64,000 bases of DNA from Pseudonocardia sp. HH130629-09 (GTDB lineage: Bacteria; Actinomycetota; Actinomycetes; Mycobacteriales; Pseudonocardiaceae). Shown here in pieces: positions 47,671-56,739 of the stretch; position 1 is the stretch's first letter; every line of letters begins with the position of its first letter. The notes below the pieces were generated by a model that did no database searches, had not been told where the DNA came from, and saw only the letters and a list, made by a program, of their open reading frames with translations. Location of the stretch: the NCBI RefSeq assembly GCF_001294645.1, contig NZ_CP011868.1:2790001-2854000 (forward strand), written 5' to 3'. The position numbers and the translations under genes were made by a program.

Positions 47671-48510
47671 TCAGGTCCCCTCGGCGGTGACGAAGTCGAT
47701 GAGCCGCTCGACCGCGCCGATCATCGGGGTCTCCAGGTCGCGGTAGCTGCGGACCGCGCCGAGCACCCGCCGGGCACCGTCGGCGGGCTCGCCCCACCGC
47801 AGCGCCGCGCAGACCCCGGTCTTCCAGTCGGTGCCGCGCGGGATCACCGGCCACTCGCGGATCCCGACGACCGAGGGCTTCACCGCCTGCCACACGTCGA
47901 CGTAGGGGTGACCGGTCACCAGCACGTGGTGCTGGGCGGCGGGGGTGGCCCGGAAGGCCTCACGGGCCTGCCGGGTCTCCTTGGTGCCCTCGACGAGGTG
48001 GTCGACGAGGATGCCCAGGCGCCGGTGCGGTCCGGGGTCGAAGTCGCGGACGGCCGCGGCTAGGTCGTCGACGCCGTGCAGCGGCTCGACGACGACACCC
48101 TCGACGCGCAGGTCGTGGCCCCACACCTGTTCGACGAGCGCGGCGTCGTGCAGCCCCTCGACCCAGATCCGGGCGGCGCGCGCGGCGCGGGCCTTCAGGT
48201 TCGCGACGTGCACCGACCCGGAGGCGGACAGCGTGCGACCGGCGGGGGCGGCCTGCGGCCGGACGAGCGTCGCGGGACGACCCTCGTGGAGGAACCCGGC
48301 GGGGCGCAGCGGGAAGATCCGCCGGCGGCCGAAGCGGTCCTCCAGCGTCACCTCCGAGCTGGTGACTGTCACGACGGCACCGCAGAACCCGCTGGCCGGG
48401 TCCTCGACGACCAGGCCCGGTTCGGCGGCGACCTCGGTCACCCGGCTCTCCCGCGGAGCACGGGTGCCCGCGGTGTCGAAGATGCCCCGGTAGTCGTGGG
48501 TCCGGCTCAT
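47671..48510 (-). CDS. DUF3097 family protein
   Basis: 279 residues, the size of this conserved actinobacterial family of unknown function. The N-terminus shows VVEDPASGFCGAVV and EDRFGRRRIFPL; the centre has WVEGLHDAALVEQVWGHDLR with a TOPRIM-like acidic pattern, then LVDHLVEGTKE, VLVTGHPYVDVWQAVKP and a conserved DWKTGVCAALRWG. A nucleic-acid role is suspected from the TOPRIM resemblance only. It is divergent from the hypothetical gene at 48656. Confidence 0.88.
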   Translation of the reverse strand: MSRTHDYRGIFDTAGTRAPRESRVTEVAAEPGLVVEDPASGFCGAVVTVTSSEVTLEDRFGRRRIFPLRPAGFLHEGRPATLVRPQAAPAGRTLSASGSVHVANLKARAARAARIWVEGLHDAALVEQVWGHDLRVEGVVVEPLHGVDDLAAAVRDFDPGPHRRLGILVDHLVEGTKETRQAREAFRATPAAQHHVLVTGHPYVDVWQAVKPSVVGIREWPVIPRGTDWKTGVCAALRWGEPADGARRVLGAVRSYRDLETPMIGAVERLIDFVTAEGT

Positions 48511-48655
48511 GGTGAGCCAGTATCGGTCGACGTCGGTCGGTGACCGGTGCACGACACGCCCACACTCCGGTGGTGACGCTGAGCGTGAATCTCGTAGCGC
48601 TGCGTCACCCACGTGCCGGGTGTGCGACGCGGGATGGGCCGTTAGCCTGACCGCC

Positions 48656-49450
48656 GTGTCCTGTGCCTCCACGACCTTCGCCGTGTGGGCCTCGGCCTGG
48701 CTGGCCGGGTCCGCCGCACCCGACGACGTCCTCGACGCGCTCGCGCCGTGGTCGGAGGCGCACGACGTGCTCGCCGCCGACGACGTCACCGCCGCCACGA
48801 CCGGCCTGCCCGGCCCCGGGGCGGCGCCGACGTCGACGGCGATGCTGCTCGCCGCCGTCCGCCGGGCCGCTCCGCGCGGACAGGCCCGCCTGGTGCTGCC
48901 CGCCCCGGGGGACGTGCGTGGCCTGCCCGGCCCTGGCCCGTTCTCCGACGCCGCGATCACCGCGGGCGAGGGCGTGCTGTTCCCCGACGCCGGGTTCGGT
49001 ATCGTACCGTCGCCGATCGCCGACGGGGTGGTCCGCTGGACCGTGCACTCGGTCACCGACGCCGGCCCGGTCCCCGAGTACGTCGCGCTGAACGAGGCCG
49101 AGCGGGAGCTGCGCGGCCAGGTGCGGGCCGCCGCCGCGGCGTTGACCGACCTGGGCGTGGCCCGGCACCGGCCGGGCGTGCGCGAGGAGATCGCGGCCTG
49201 GCTGCGCCGGCGCCCGCAGGCGTTGTGGCCCGGCGGGATGCCCCCGCAGGCGCTGCGGGTGCTGCAGCAGGCCGACGAGGTCGACGCGATCCTGTCCGCC
49301 GCGTCCGGCGACGAGCCCGGAGGCGCGCTGTCGGCGTCGGCGGCGGTCGCCCGGTCCGACGCACTGCGCCCGATCGCCACCGCGGTCCGGGTGGCGCGCC
49401 GCGCCGCCGTCGCCGAGGCCGTCCGGGTGCTGGTGTCGGTCCCCCGCTGA
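48656..49450 (+). CDS. Conserved hypothetical protein (264 residues)
   Basis: I do not recognise a named domain. The protein is soluble, Ala/Pro-rich, and opens with FAVWASAWLAGSAAPDDVLD. It has a central GEGVLFPDAGFGIVPSP, and the C-terminal half is helical with WLRRRPQALWPGGMPPQALR. GTG 48656 is seven bases after TAGCCT, so the start is well supported. Third-position GC bias is strong. It is divergent from the DUF3097 gene, and such a gene pair is common in actinomycetes by my recollection. Confidence 0.75.
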   Translation: MSCASTTFAVWASAWLAGSAAPDDVLDALAPWSEAHDVLAADDVTAATTGLPGPGAAPTSTAMLLAAVRRAAPRGQARLVLPAPGDVRGLPGPGPFSDAAITAGEGVLFPDAGFGIVPSPIADGVVRWTVHSVTDAGPVPEYVALNEAERELRGQVRAAAAALTDLGVARHRPGVREEIAAWLRRRPQALWPGGMPPQALRVLQQADEVDAILSAASGDEPGGALSASAAVARSDALRPIATAVRVARRAAVAEAVRVLVSVPR

Positions 49451-49473
49451 TGCCCGGCTGATCTCAGCTGGCA

Positions 49474-50373
49474 TCACCGCGCCGGGTGCTGCCGGGGCAG
49501 GGACTCCAGCAGCGCACGCGCCGCCGGTCCGCCGGGCCCGCCCCGGCGCCACACCAGGTGCAGCCGCGTCCGGATCTGCGGGGTGATCGGCACCGCGACC
49601 GGCGGCCGCGCCAGTGCGGCCACCCCGGCCGCGCCGAGCGCGGGTTCCGGGACGACCGCCACGCCCGCGCCGCGGGCGGCCAGACGCAGCAGCAGGGTCA
49701 TGGCGCCGGACTCGAAGCCGACCCGCGCGGTGAGCGACCGGGCCGCCAGCGCCGCGTCCAGTGCGGCGCGCAGGCCGTGCCCGCGGGGCAGGCAGATCAG
49801 CGGCCGGGCCGCGAGCTCCTCGCACGTGATCGCGGCCCGGCCGGCGAACGGGTCGTCCGCCGCGACCGCGGCGACCAGCGGGGACTCGACCAGGACCCGT
49901 CCGTCGAGGCCCTCGGGCGGGGTGTGCGGGAACCCCAGCACGGCGACGTCGAGCCGCCCGGCCCGCAGCTCGTCGACCAGCTCGTCGGTCGTCCCCTCCC
50001 GCAGGGTCACCTCCAGCTGCGGGTGCGCGGCGGCGAAGTCCCCGACCGGGTCGGCGAGCACGGTGTCCGGCAGCGACGTGGCCATGCCGACCGCGACCCG
50101 GCCGCGCAGCAGCCCGTGCAGCGCGGCGACGGCGTCGCGCGCGTCCTCCACGGCGGCGAGCGCGGCGCGGGCGTACGGCAGGACCGCCCGGCCGGCCTCG
50201 GTCGGGGTGACCGCGCGCGGGCCGCGTTCGACCAGCGGTGCGCCGAGCTCGCGTTCCAGCTGCCGCAGCTGCGCGCTCACCCCCGGCTGCGCGACGTGCA
50301 GCGCCGCGGCGGCCGCGGTGACGGTCCCGCAGTCGACGACCGCGACCAGGTAGCGCAGGTGCCGCAGTTCCAT
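49474..50373 (-). CDS. LysR-family transcriptional regulator
   Basis: 299 residues with N-terminal winged HTH (MELRHLRYLVAVVDCGTVTA, LHVAQPGVSAQLRQLERELG) and a substrate-binding domain (GRVAVGMATSLPD, LDVAVLGFPHT, RGAGVAVVPEPAL). It is divergent from the FAD-linked oxidase gene, the usual arrangement for a regulator and its target. The ATG begins right at the HTH. Confidence 0.92.
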   Translation of the reverse strand: MELRHLRYLVAVVDCGTVTAAAAALHVAQPGVSAQLRQLERELGAPLVERGPRAVTPTEAGRAVLPYARAALAAVEDARDAVAALHGLLRGRVAVGMATSLPDTVLADPVGDFAAAHPQLEVTLREGTTDELVDELRAGRLDVAVLGFPHTPPEGLDGRVLVESPLVAAVAADDPFAGRAAITCEELAARPLICLPRGHGLRAALDAALAARSLTARVGFESGAMTLLLRLAARGAGVAVVPEPALGAAGVAALARPPVAVPITPQIRTRLHLVWRRGGPGGPAARALLESLPRQHPAR

Positions 50374-50393
50374 AACTGAAGATGCTAGCTGAT

Positions 50394-50406
50394 AGATGAT
50401 CCATCT
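50394..50406. promoter_or_regulatory. Inverted repeat AGATG-N3-CATCT between LysR and FAD oxidase
   Basis: AGATGATCCATCT lies in an AT-richer island 20 bases from the LysR start and 38 bases from the oxidase start. It is a fitting LysR recognition site for the divergent pair. Confidence 0.5.
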
Positions 50407-50444
50407 CTTCGATTTCTGGCGCGGCCGGGCCCAGGCTCGGTGCC

Positions 50445-51644
50445 ATGACCAGCACACGCAGCTTCCAGACCGGGATCACCCACCGTCCGTCGGCCGTCGT
50501 GGCCGCCACCGGCGCGCACGACGTCGTCGCCGCGTTGGCACGGGCCGGCCGCGAGGGCCTCGCCGTCGCCGTGCACTCCACCGGGCACGGCCTGCGCCGC
50601 CCGTGCGACGGCGGCCTGCTGATCGACACCGCGGCGATGGCCGGGGTGACGGTCGACCCGGGCACCCGCACCGCCCGCGCCGGGGCGGGCGCAACCTGGG
50701 GCGACGTCGTCGCCGCGGCCGCGCCGCACGGCCTCCGCCCGCCGCACGGCAGCGCACCGTCGGTCGGCGTCGCCGGGTACCTGTTCGGTGGAGGGCTCGG
50801 CCTCGCCGTCCGCGCCGACGGCTGGGCCGCCGACCACGTCCGCGCCGTCGAGATCACCCGCGCCGGGGGCACCGTCACGGTGACCGCGGAGTCCGACCCG
50901 ACGTACTTCGCCCGGGTGCGCGGCACCGGCCCCGACGACGGCGACGTCGTCACCGCGGTCGTCGTCGGACTGCTCGGCTCCGACGGTCTGGTCGGCGGCG
51001 GCCTGGTCCGCGTCCTCGGCGCCGCGGACGCCCCCGGCGAACCAGCCGCGCTGCACGCCTGGGCGGACTGGACCGCGCCCCTGCCCGACGACGTCACCTC
51101 CGGGGTGTCCGTGGTCCCCTACCCTGACCTGCCCCTCCTCCCCCCGCACCTGCGCGGACGTCGCGTCCTGCGGGTCGGGGTCGTCGGCACCGGCGGTACC
51201 GGCCGTACCGACGCGCTGCTCGCGCCGCTGCGCGCCGCCGTCGCCTGGGACGACGACACCGTCGCCCCGCTGGACCCGCGCACGTCGTCGCGGGTGTACG
51301 CCGAGCCCGAGGTCCCGCACGCCTACCTCGGCGACGACGTGCTGGTCGACGGGCTCGACCGCGCCGCCCTCGACCGGGTCGTCTCCCGCACCGGGCCGAT
51401 GGTCGTGACCGGGATCCGGCACCTGGGCGGCGCCGCCGGGCGGGCCCCGGCCGTCGCCGACACCGTCCGCGGCCGCGACGCCGCCTACTGCGTGAACGTC
51501 CTCGCCCCGTTCGACGACGACGTCCCCGCCGCGTGTGCCTGGTCCGGGGTCGACCGCCTCCTCGACGGGTTCTCGCCCCGCGCGACCGCCGAGGGATCGC
51601 TCCCGTCGTTCCGGTACGGGCCGCCCCGCCCGGGCACCGCCTGA
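50445..51644 (+). CDS. FAD-linked oxidase (PCMH/BBE-like), mono-covalent type
   Basis: 399 residues. The FAD-binding PCMH domain has AVAVHSTGHGL with His48 in the position that usually binds FAD covalently, then GATWGDVVAAAAPHGL and SVGVAGYLFGGGLG. In berberine-bridge-type enzymes the loop before this carries a second FAD-linking Cys; here it reads GSAPSVG, so only the His link is possible. The C-terminal BBE motif is not obvious. It probably oxidises an alcohol or sugar; substrate unknown. A CAGGCT hexamer ends seven bases before the ATG. Confidence 0.83.
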   Translation: MTSTRSFQTGITHRPSAVVAATGAHDVVAALARAGREGLAVAVHSTGHGLRRPCDGGLLIDTAAMAGVTVDPGTRTARAGAGATWGDVVAAAAPHGLRPPHGSAPSVGVAGYLFGGGLGLAVRADGWAADHVRAVEITRAGGTVTVTAESDPTYFARVRGTGPDDGDVVTAVVVGLLGSDGLVGGGLVRVLGAADAPGEPAALHAWADWTAPLPDDVTSGVSVVPYPDLPLLPPHLRGRRVLRVGVVGTGGTGRTDALLAPLRAAVAWDDDTVAPLDPRTSSRVYAEPEVPHAYLGDDVLVDGLDRAALDRVVSRTGPMVVTGIRHLGGAAGRAPAVADTVRGRDAAYCVNVLAPFDDDVPAACAWSGVDRLLDGFSPRATAEGSLPSFRYGPPRPGTA

Positions 51645-51682
51645 GTCCGTACCGGACCGGCCGGGGTCGGCCGTGTGCGAGG

Positions 51683-52216
51683 TCAGCCGTGCGCGAGCAG
51701 CTTGACCACGATGACCAGTGCGCCCAGCCCGACCAGGGCGACGACCAGCAGCGCCCGTCCCCACCAGGACAGCGGGGTCCGCCGGGCCGCGAGCACTGCG
51801 AACAGGGCCAGCACCAGCACCGTCACCCCGGTCGCGAGCTCCAGCGCGGTGGTGAGCTCCAGCAGCCCGACCGCGGCGGCGGCGAGCAGCACGACGGGCG
51901 CGGCGGAGGCCTGCAGGATCTGCCCCGAGCTGCGCAGCGCGGCGACGAGCTCGTGGCCGCGGGGGCCGTGACCGTGCACGGTGAGGTGGGCGACGACGTC
52001 GGAGAGCAGGCTCGCCGCCCACAGGGCGCCCGCGGCCACGACGACGTCCACGATCGCGGACCCGGCCGAGGATCCCTCGCCGCCGTGGCCGAGCAGGACC
52101 AGCAGGGTCGAGAGGCAGGACAGGGTGCCGTAGAGCCGCTCGCGCAGCACCGTCACCACGACCGGGGCGGGGACCTCGCCGTCGGGGCGACGACGGGAGG
52201 GAACACGGGAGGTCAT
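51683..52216 (-). CDS. Small integral membrane protein (about four helices)
   Basis: 177 residues. After about 25 basic and polar residues come four hydrophobic segments: LYGTLSCLSTLLVLLG, AIVDVVVAAGALWAASLLSD, ASAAPVVLLAAAAVGLLEL with ATGVTVLVLALFAVLAA, and the final ALLVVALVGLGALVIVV. A histidine-rich loop (HLTVHGHGPRGHE) joins helices two and three. I cannot assign a function. It converges with the FAD oxidase gene. Confidence 0.75.
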   Translation of the reverse strand: MTSRVPSRRRPDGEVPAPVVVTVLRERLYGTLSCLSTLLVLLGHGGEGSSAGSAIVDVVVAAGALWAASLLSDVVAHLTVHGHGPRGHELVAALRSSGQILQASAAPVVLLAAAAVGLLELTTALELATGVTVLVLALFAVLAARRTPLSWWGRALLVVALVGLGALVIVVKLLAHG

Positions 52217-52400
52217 GACGCCGAGCGTGCCAGGCCGCGTCGACGACGGGTCACCACGGCCACGTGCAGCCCCGGCGGCGCCACCGGCCCCGGGCACGGT
52301 GCCTCCCGCGACGGAGCCTGCCCAGCATCCATCTCATGTGGACCCCGTGACCGTGGTCGGCATCGACGGTGACACCTCCTACCCCGAGGAGAACTTACAG

Positions 52401-53348
52401 TCACGCGTGACCGTCGGAAGGTCCGGACGGCGTAATCGCGGCCTGCCCCCACCGACGGATGAGCACTGCCATCACACGATGCACGCCGGCGCCGGCCTGA
52501 CGATCGTCCCCGCGAGCACGCCCGCGCCACACCGACCGACGCCGACCTCGGCTCCTTCGACGGCGGCGACGGCTCGGCCCACCTCGCCCACCAGGTCGGC
52601 CAGAAGCTCGCCCGGGAGACCCTCCTCCTCGGCCGGACCGGCAACACCTAGCCGCGGGCACGCAGGGCTCGTTGACCTGCTCGGCCATCGGCGCGCTGGA
52701 CGCCGGGTTCTGACCGGTGACCAGGTTGCCGTCGACGACGGTGAACGCCTCGTAGGCAGGCCCGCTCTGGTGGGCGGCACCGCGCTCGCGCAGCCGGCTC
52801 GCCAGCAGCCATGGAGCGCCCTCCGCAGTGCCGAAGATCTGCTCCTCCTCGTCGGTGAAGGCGGCCATCCGGCGCCCGGCGAACAGCCAGCCGCCGTCCG
52901 GGCCGGTCGCGCTCAGCAGACCCGTGGGGCCGTGGCACACCGCGCCGACGATCCGGCCGTCGGCATCGGCCCGCGCCAGCAGGGCACCCAGGTCGGCGTC
53001 CTCGTGCAGGTCGACCACCGGTCCGTGGCCGCCGGGGAGCACGATCGCGTCGTAGCGCTCCGGGTCGACCTCGGCCAGCACCAGCGGCGCCCCGAACTCC
53101 CGCAGGGCGGTCTCCGCGACCTCGACGTAACGCGCGCTGTCGGGGCCGGCGACCTCGGGGTCGGCGCTGTGTTGGTCCAGGGGCTGCAGAACGCCGGCCG
53201 GGGAGGCGAACTCGACGGTGTGCCCGCCGCCGACGAACGTCTCGTACGGCGCCGCCAGCTCCTCGGCCCAGTAGCCCGTCGGGTAGGAGGTGCCGTCCGT
53301 GCGCTCCCAGGTGTCGGCGGCGGACATGACGATCAGGATCCGGCTCAT
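52401..53348 (-). CDS. DJ-1/PfpI-type (Hsp31-like) protein with an unrelated C-terminal tail
   Basis: From ATG 53348 a normal class-I glutamine-amidotransferase-like fold is read: LIVMSAADTW, VLPGGHGPVVDL, and the nucleophile elbow AVCHGP with Cys138-His139, ending in the conserved VTGQNPASSAPMAEQV near residue 225. Relatives stop close to this point. Here the frame runs on for about 90 Arg/Gly-rich residues that are antisense to another gene fragment (52480-52651 plus). The true stop was probably lost in a rearrangement. The core may work as a glyoxalase/deglycase-like stress protein. Confidence 0.75.
   Translation of the reverse strand: MSRILIVMSAADTWERTDGTSYPTGYWAEELAAPYETFVGGGHTVEFASPAGVLQPLDQHSADPEVAGPDSARYVEVAETALREFGAPLVLAEVDPERYDAIVLPGGHGPVVDLHEDADLGALLARADADGRIVGAVCHGPTGLLSATGPDGGWLFAGRRMAAFTDEEEQIFGTAEGAPWLLASRLRERGAAHQSGPAYEAFTVVDGNLVTGQNPASSAPMAEQVNEPCVPAARCCRSGRGGGSPGRASGRPGGRGGPSRRRRRRSRGRRRSVWRGRARGDDRQAGAGVHRVMAVLIRRWGQAAITPSGPSDGHA
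52490..52651 (+). pseudogene. 3' fragment of an unidentified gene
   Basis: On the plus strand the last about 36 codons before TAG 52649-52651 end nearly always in G or C and read DGGDGSAHLAHQVGQKLARE then TLLLGRTGNT. This looks like a genuine C-terminus, but I cannot place the family and find no matching 5' part. It butts against the 3' end of the DJ-1 gene. Confidence 0.4.
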
Positions 53349-53592
53349 GGTGGTTCTCCCTCGATGGTCGACCGTGGTGCGCTCCCGGCGATCGGAGCGT
53401 GTCCCCAGCCTCGTGGCGGCATGGGCGCCGCGGGGGCCGATACCGGGCCCTGCCCGACCGCGGACTCCGCTGACCAGGACGCACAGGGCCAGGTGGGACG
53501 GACCGGGTCGGGCGATACTGGCGGGCATAGCGCAGGCAGCACTGTCGTGCCAGCCGGGAACAACCGCGAGCTAGTACTCCAGCCGCACTTCG

Positions 53593-54929
53593 TTAGCTGG
53601 GCTGTCTTCGTCGTCGGTAGTGGCTTTCGCGGGCTCGGTGTTGGTGACGGCGACGCCAGGTCGACCAGGCCCAGCCCACGGTGCGGGCGGGGATGTGGAT
53701 CAGAGATGCCAGGAGACGTCGGATCTCGGCGAGGGTGAGCGGGATGAGCCCGCTGCCAGGTCTTTTGGGGCGATCGCCGCGGTGACCGAGAGGTAGGCGT
53801 GGGCGAGCATGGCCAGGGTGATGTGGCGGTACCAGGCGTCGTAACGCCGCACCTGGTACTGGTCGAGCCCGACCTCGTTCTTCGCGGTCTGGAAGCACTC
53901 CTCGATCGCCCACCGGGCGCCGGCGACCCGGATGAGGTCGTCGTCACTGGTGCCGGGCGGGCCTGCGCACAGGTAGTAGGCCAACTCCGGCTCGTCACCG
54001 GCGGCGATCTGGGTGTCGGTGAGGATCTGACGGCGCACCAGCAGCCAGCGCCCCCACCCGGCGGGCGCCTCCGGTGGCGGAGACAGGCTGGCCACGGCCC
54101 AGTCGTAGAGCCGCTCACCCTTCGCCCCGTCCCCCGCCGAGCGGCGCTTCCACGCCTGCTCCGGCGCGCGAGCGACCAGGTCGTCGGCGCGTCGTGACCC
54201 GGCCAGCCCGGCGATGTCAGCCTCGAGCGAGAGCGGGATCGACTGACTGCGGGGCACGGCGACGACGTAGCCGATCCGGCGCTTCTCGCACCAGGAGCGG
54301 AACTTGTAGTCCTGACCGTAGGCCTCGTCCGCAGCCACCCACGACGCCGGGACACCAGCGTCGAGGGCCCGGCCGAGCATCTGCTTGGCCAGCACGGTCT
54401 TGGTGGCGAACTCGACCTCGTCGGGCACCGCCGCAGCCCGGCAACGTTCCCGATCACCGGTCCACGACCTGGGCAGGTAAAGCTCACGATCGATCAACGT
54501 GCGGCCCCTGCCGCTGGCATAGGCGCAGAACACCCCGAGCTGGCAGTTCTCCACCCGGCCCGCAGTGCCGGAGTACTGGCGCTGCACCCCGGCCGACTTG
54601 GCCCCCTTCTTCAGGAACCCGGTCTCGTCGACGATCAGCACCCCGCCGGGCTCGCCGAGGTGTTCTGTGACGTAGTCCCGCAGGTCATCGCGCATCCCGT
54701 CGGCGTCCCAAGCCGCCGAGTTGAGCAGCCGCTGCATCCCGTCCGGCGTCGTGTCACCGGCGACCTCGGCCAGCGTCCACCCGTTCTTCCCGGCCAACGG
54801 CGCCAACAATCCACGCACATACGCCCGCGCCCGACGCCGCGGCTCCGTCCGGAAGAACCGCCCCGCCACCAGCCCGAACAACCCGTCCAGGCCGCCGGCC
54901 CACGCCTCTAGGTCCTCCTCCACCTGCAC
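53593..54929 (-). CDS. IS701-family transposase, apparently needing a -1 frameshift
   Basis: The main frame (54929-53700, 409 residues) carries the DDE regions: VLIVDETGFLKKG, SWVAADEAYGQDYKFR and GARWAIEECFQTAKNE with the Glu. It then ends in an unrelated tail, while the family C-terminus (PGSGLIPLTLAEIRRLLASL, then WRRRHQHRAR) follows in the -1 frame to 53593. At the switch, 53769-53763, stands the slippery heptamer C CCA AAA in the right phase, with a six-pair hairpin eight bases downstream. Either programmed frameshifting or a single-base loss explains it. Confidence 0.82.
53738..53769 (-). promoter_or_regulatory. Candidate -1 ribosomal frameshift signal in the IS701 transposase gene
   Basis: Slippery C CCA AAA at 53769-53763 is read as GCC CCA AAA in the zero frame. 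The downstream hairpin AGCGGG (53754-53749)-CTCAT-CCCGCT (53743-53738) starts eight bases later. Slipping back one base gives the conserved C-terminal frame at once. Confidence 0.55.
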
Positions 54930-55523
54930 AAGATCAAAGCCTAGCGCAGACCCACATCACGAAGTGCGGCTGGAGTACTAGCCGACTTCCTGCGCCGCGC
55001 CCGCGGTCAGTGCGACCCGGCGCGGGCGGGCCTGCCCGGCCGACGGGCGCGTCCGCCGCGTGCCGGGGCTGCGCCGGGAGGAGGTGGCGCTGCTCGCCGG
55101 GGTGTCCTCGGACCCTGCGGCTGGAAGCAGGCAGCGCCCCCGGGGACCGGGCGACCGTCGAGCTCGTGGCCGAGCTGCGCCGGGAGAGCCCCGATGTCGA
55201 CCGCTGGTGGGGGGAGCACCGCGTCTACCAGCGGACCTACGGGACCAAGCGGCTGCGTCACCCGGTCGTCGGGCACCTGAGCGTGGAGTACGAGACCCTC
55301 ACCCCGCCCGGTGATCCGGACACCACGTTGTTCCTCTACTCGACCGCGGCCGGGTCACCGTCGCGCGAGGCGATGGACGTCCTGGCCAGCTGGGCCCTGT
55401 CCGACCGGACGACCGGTGACCGGGCGGCTCAGGACGGCTCCTGACGCCGGACGGTCGCGATCTCGACGGTCAGGTCGCGTCCGCGCGAGCCGCACCGCCC
55501 CGACGCCGGCCCCGCCCGGTGGG

Positions 55524-56591
55524 TCAGTCCTTCAGGGCTGCGGCCAGGGCGGCGAGGTCGTCGGGGTGCATCCGGGGCACAGGAGCGGGTTCCACGGCCG
55601 CGGTCCGCAGCCGTTCGAGCTCGGCGGCGTGGCCGTCGCGCTCGGCGCGGACGCGTTCGATCCGGTCGGAGAGCTCCCGGATCTCCGCTCGCGCCGCGTC
55701 GTGCTCCTCATGCAGCCCGTCGGCGACGGCACGGGCCTCGGCCAGCGTGTCCTGCTGCCCGGCGAGACGGCTGCGCTGCTCGGCGACGGTCTCGGCCAGC
55801 CCGGCCCGCTCGCCGGCCACTGAGACGAGCTCGGCGCGCAGCGCCGCCAGCTCCCCGGCCACGCGGTCGCGGTCGCGGGCGAGGTCGTCGGCGCGGGCGA
55901 GCGCGGTGTCGCGTTCGTGCTCCGCGGTCCGGGCCGCGAGCACCGCGGTCTCCCGGCCCCGGCCGGCGGACGCGGCGGCCTCCCGCTCCGCGCGGGCGTC
56001 GGCGACAGCGGCGTCGCGCGCGACGACGGCGGCGTCCCGGGCGGCGACGGCGTCGGCGGCCTGCTGGCGCGCGGCGCCGAGGGCCTCGGTCGCCGCGAGG
56101 GCGGTGGCGGCGGCCTCCTCGGCCCGGGCCACCGCGTCGGTCCGCTCCTGCCGGGCGTCGGCGGCGGCCCGGTCTGCGTCACGGGCCCGGCGCTCGGCCG
56201 CCTGCCGGGCGGCGTCGGCCTGCTGACGGGCCGCGTCGGACTCGGTGGCGGCGGCGCGGGCGGCCTCGGTGGCGGCCAGGGCGTCGCGCTCGATCTCGTC
56301 GAGACGGTCCAGCACGGCGGTCAGTGCCCCGGACAGCTCGGCCACCGGTCCGGCGAGCGCACCGACGTGCTCGCGGAGCCGGTCCGCGTCGAGCGCGAAC
56401 GCCCCGGTCCCGGTGTCGAGGCCGAGGGCGCCGAGGGCCTCCCGCTCGGCGCGGGCCATCTGCGCGCAGGTCCGACCCTGCTCCCACCGGGTGTCCCGGC
56501 AGAACGACCGCGGACGGCCGCCCTGCGGCCCGGGCGGGGGCAGCTCCGCCCGGCATCGGCTGTATCCGCACCGCACCATCGTGTCCACCAT
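55524..56591 (-). CDS. Coiled-coil protein with N-terminal zinc-finger-like motif
   Basis: 355 residues. Residues 1-45 hold cysteines in a pattern RCGYSRC, RSFCRDTRWE and GRTC that may bind zinc or resemble a short DNA-binding finger. Residues 60-340 are one long Ala/Arg/Glu-rich coiled coil, and the end is HPDDLAALAAALKD. The overall shape recalls KfrA-like or chromosome-segregation-type proteins, but no family can be named. The -10 hexamer TAGGGT ends six bases before the ATG. Upstream lies a cluster of TTGGCCA repeats. Confidence 0.75.
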   Translation of the reverse strand: MVDTMVRCGYSRCRAELPPPGPQGGRPRSFCRDTRWEQGRTCAQMARAEREALGALGLDTGTGAFALDADRLREHVGALAGPVAELSGALTAVLDRLDEIERDALAATEAARAAATESDAARQQADAARQAAERRARDADRAAADARQERTDAVARAEEAAATALAATEALGAARQQAADAVAARDAAVVARDAAVADARAEREAAASAGRGRETAVLAARTAEHERDTALARADDLARDRDRVAGELAALRAELVSVAGERAGLAETVAEQRSRLAGQQDTLAEARAVADGLHEEHDAARAEIRELSDRIERVRAERDGHAAELERLRTAAVEPAPVPRMHPDDLAALAAALKD

Positions 56592-56597
56592 GCACCC

Positions 56598-56603
56598 ACC
56601 CTA
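56598..56603 (-). promoter_or_regulatory. -10 hexamer TAGGGT of the coiled-coil gene, leaderless
   Basis: TAGGGT ends six bases before the ATG at 56591 and lies at the edge of an AT-richer island (56600-56690). Confidence 0.5.
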
Positions 56604-56739
56604 CAGCTTCGTGTTCTTCAAACTAGAAACCAGTTCGTGGTTCGTTACTACTAACACATCCAACATTGGATAATCCAGGGAATCCCCGGTTATGGCGACC
56701 GGCTCCACCGCGGGAACGGGAGCTGTCGAGTCTCGGTGA

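Larger units (their letters stand above)
53571..54981 (-). mobile_element. IS701-family insertion sequence with CTAG target duplication
   Basis: Perfect inverted repeats of 19 bases (TACTCCAGCCGCACTTCGT at 53575 and its complement ending at 54977) are flanked by CTAG at 53571-53574 and 54978-54981, the 4-base YTAR duplication known for IS701. The target sequence can be rebuilt across the element as codons Glu-Leu-Ala of the XRE gene, confirming a clean insertion. Confidence 0.9.
53547..55444 (+). pseudogene. XRE/MmyB-type regulator, split by IS701 and further decayed
   Basis: The first codons (GTG 53547: PAGNNREL) lie left of the IS701 element and the frame resumes on its right with ADFLRRARGQCDPARAG, the usual start of MmyB-type HTH regulators. 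Frame changes then follow: VPGLRREEVALLAGVS in one frame, then, after a deletion of the rest of the HTH and much of the ligand domain, TLRLEAGSAPGDRATVELV to VVGHLSVEYETL and SREAMDVLASWAL in another. So the gene was broken by indels as well as by the insertion. Confidence 0.75.
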
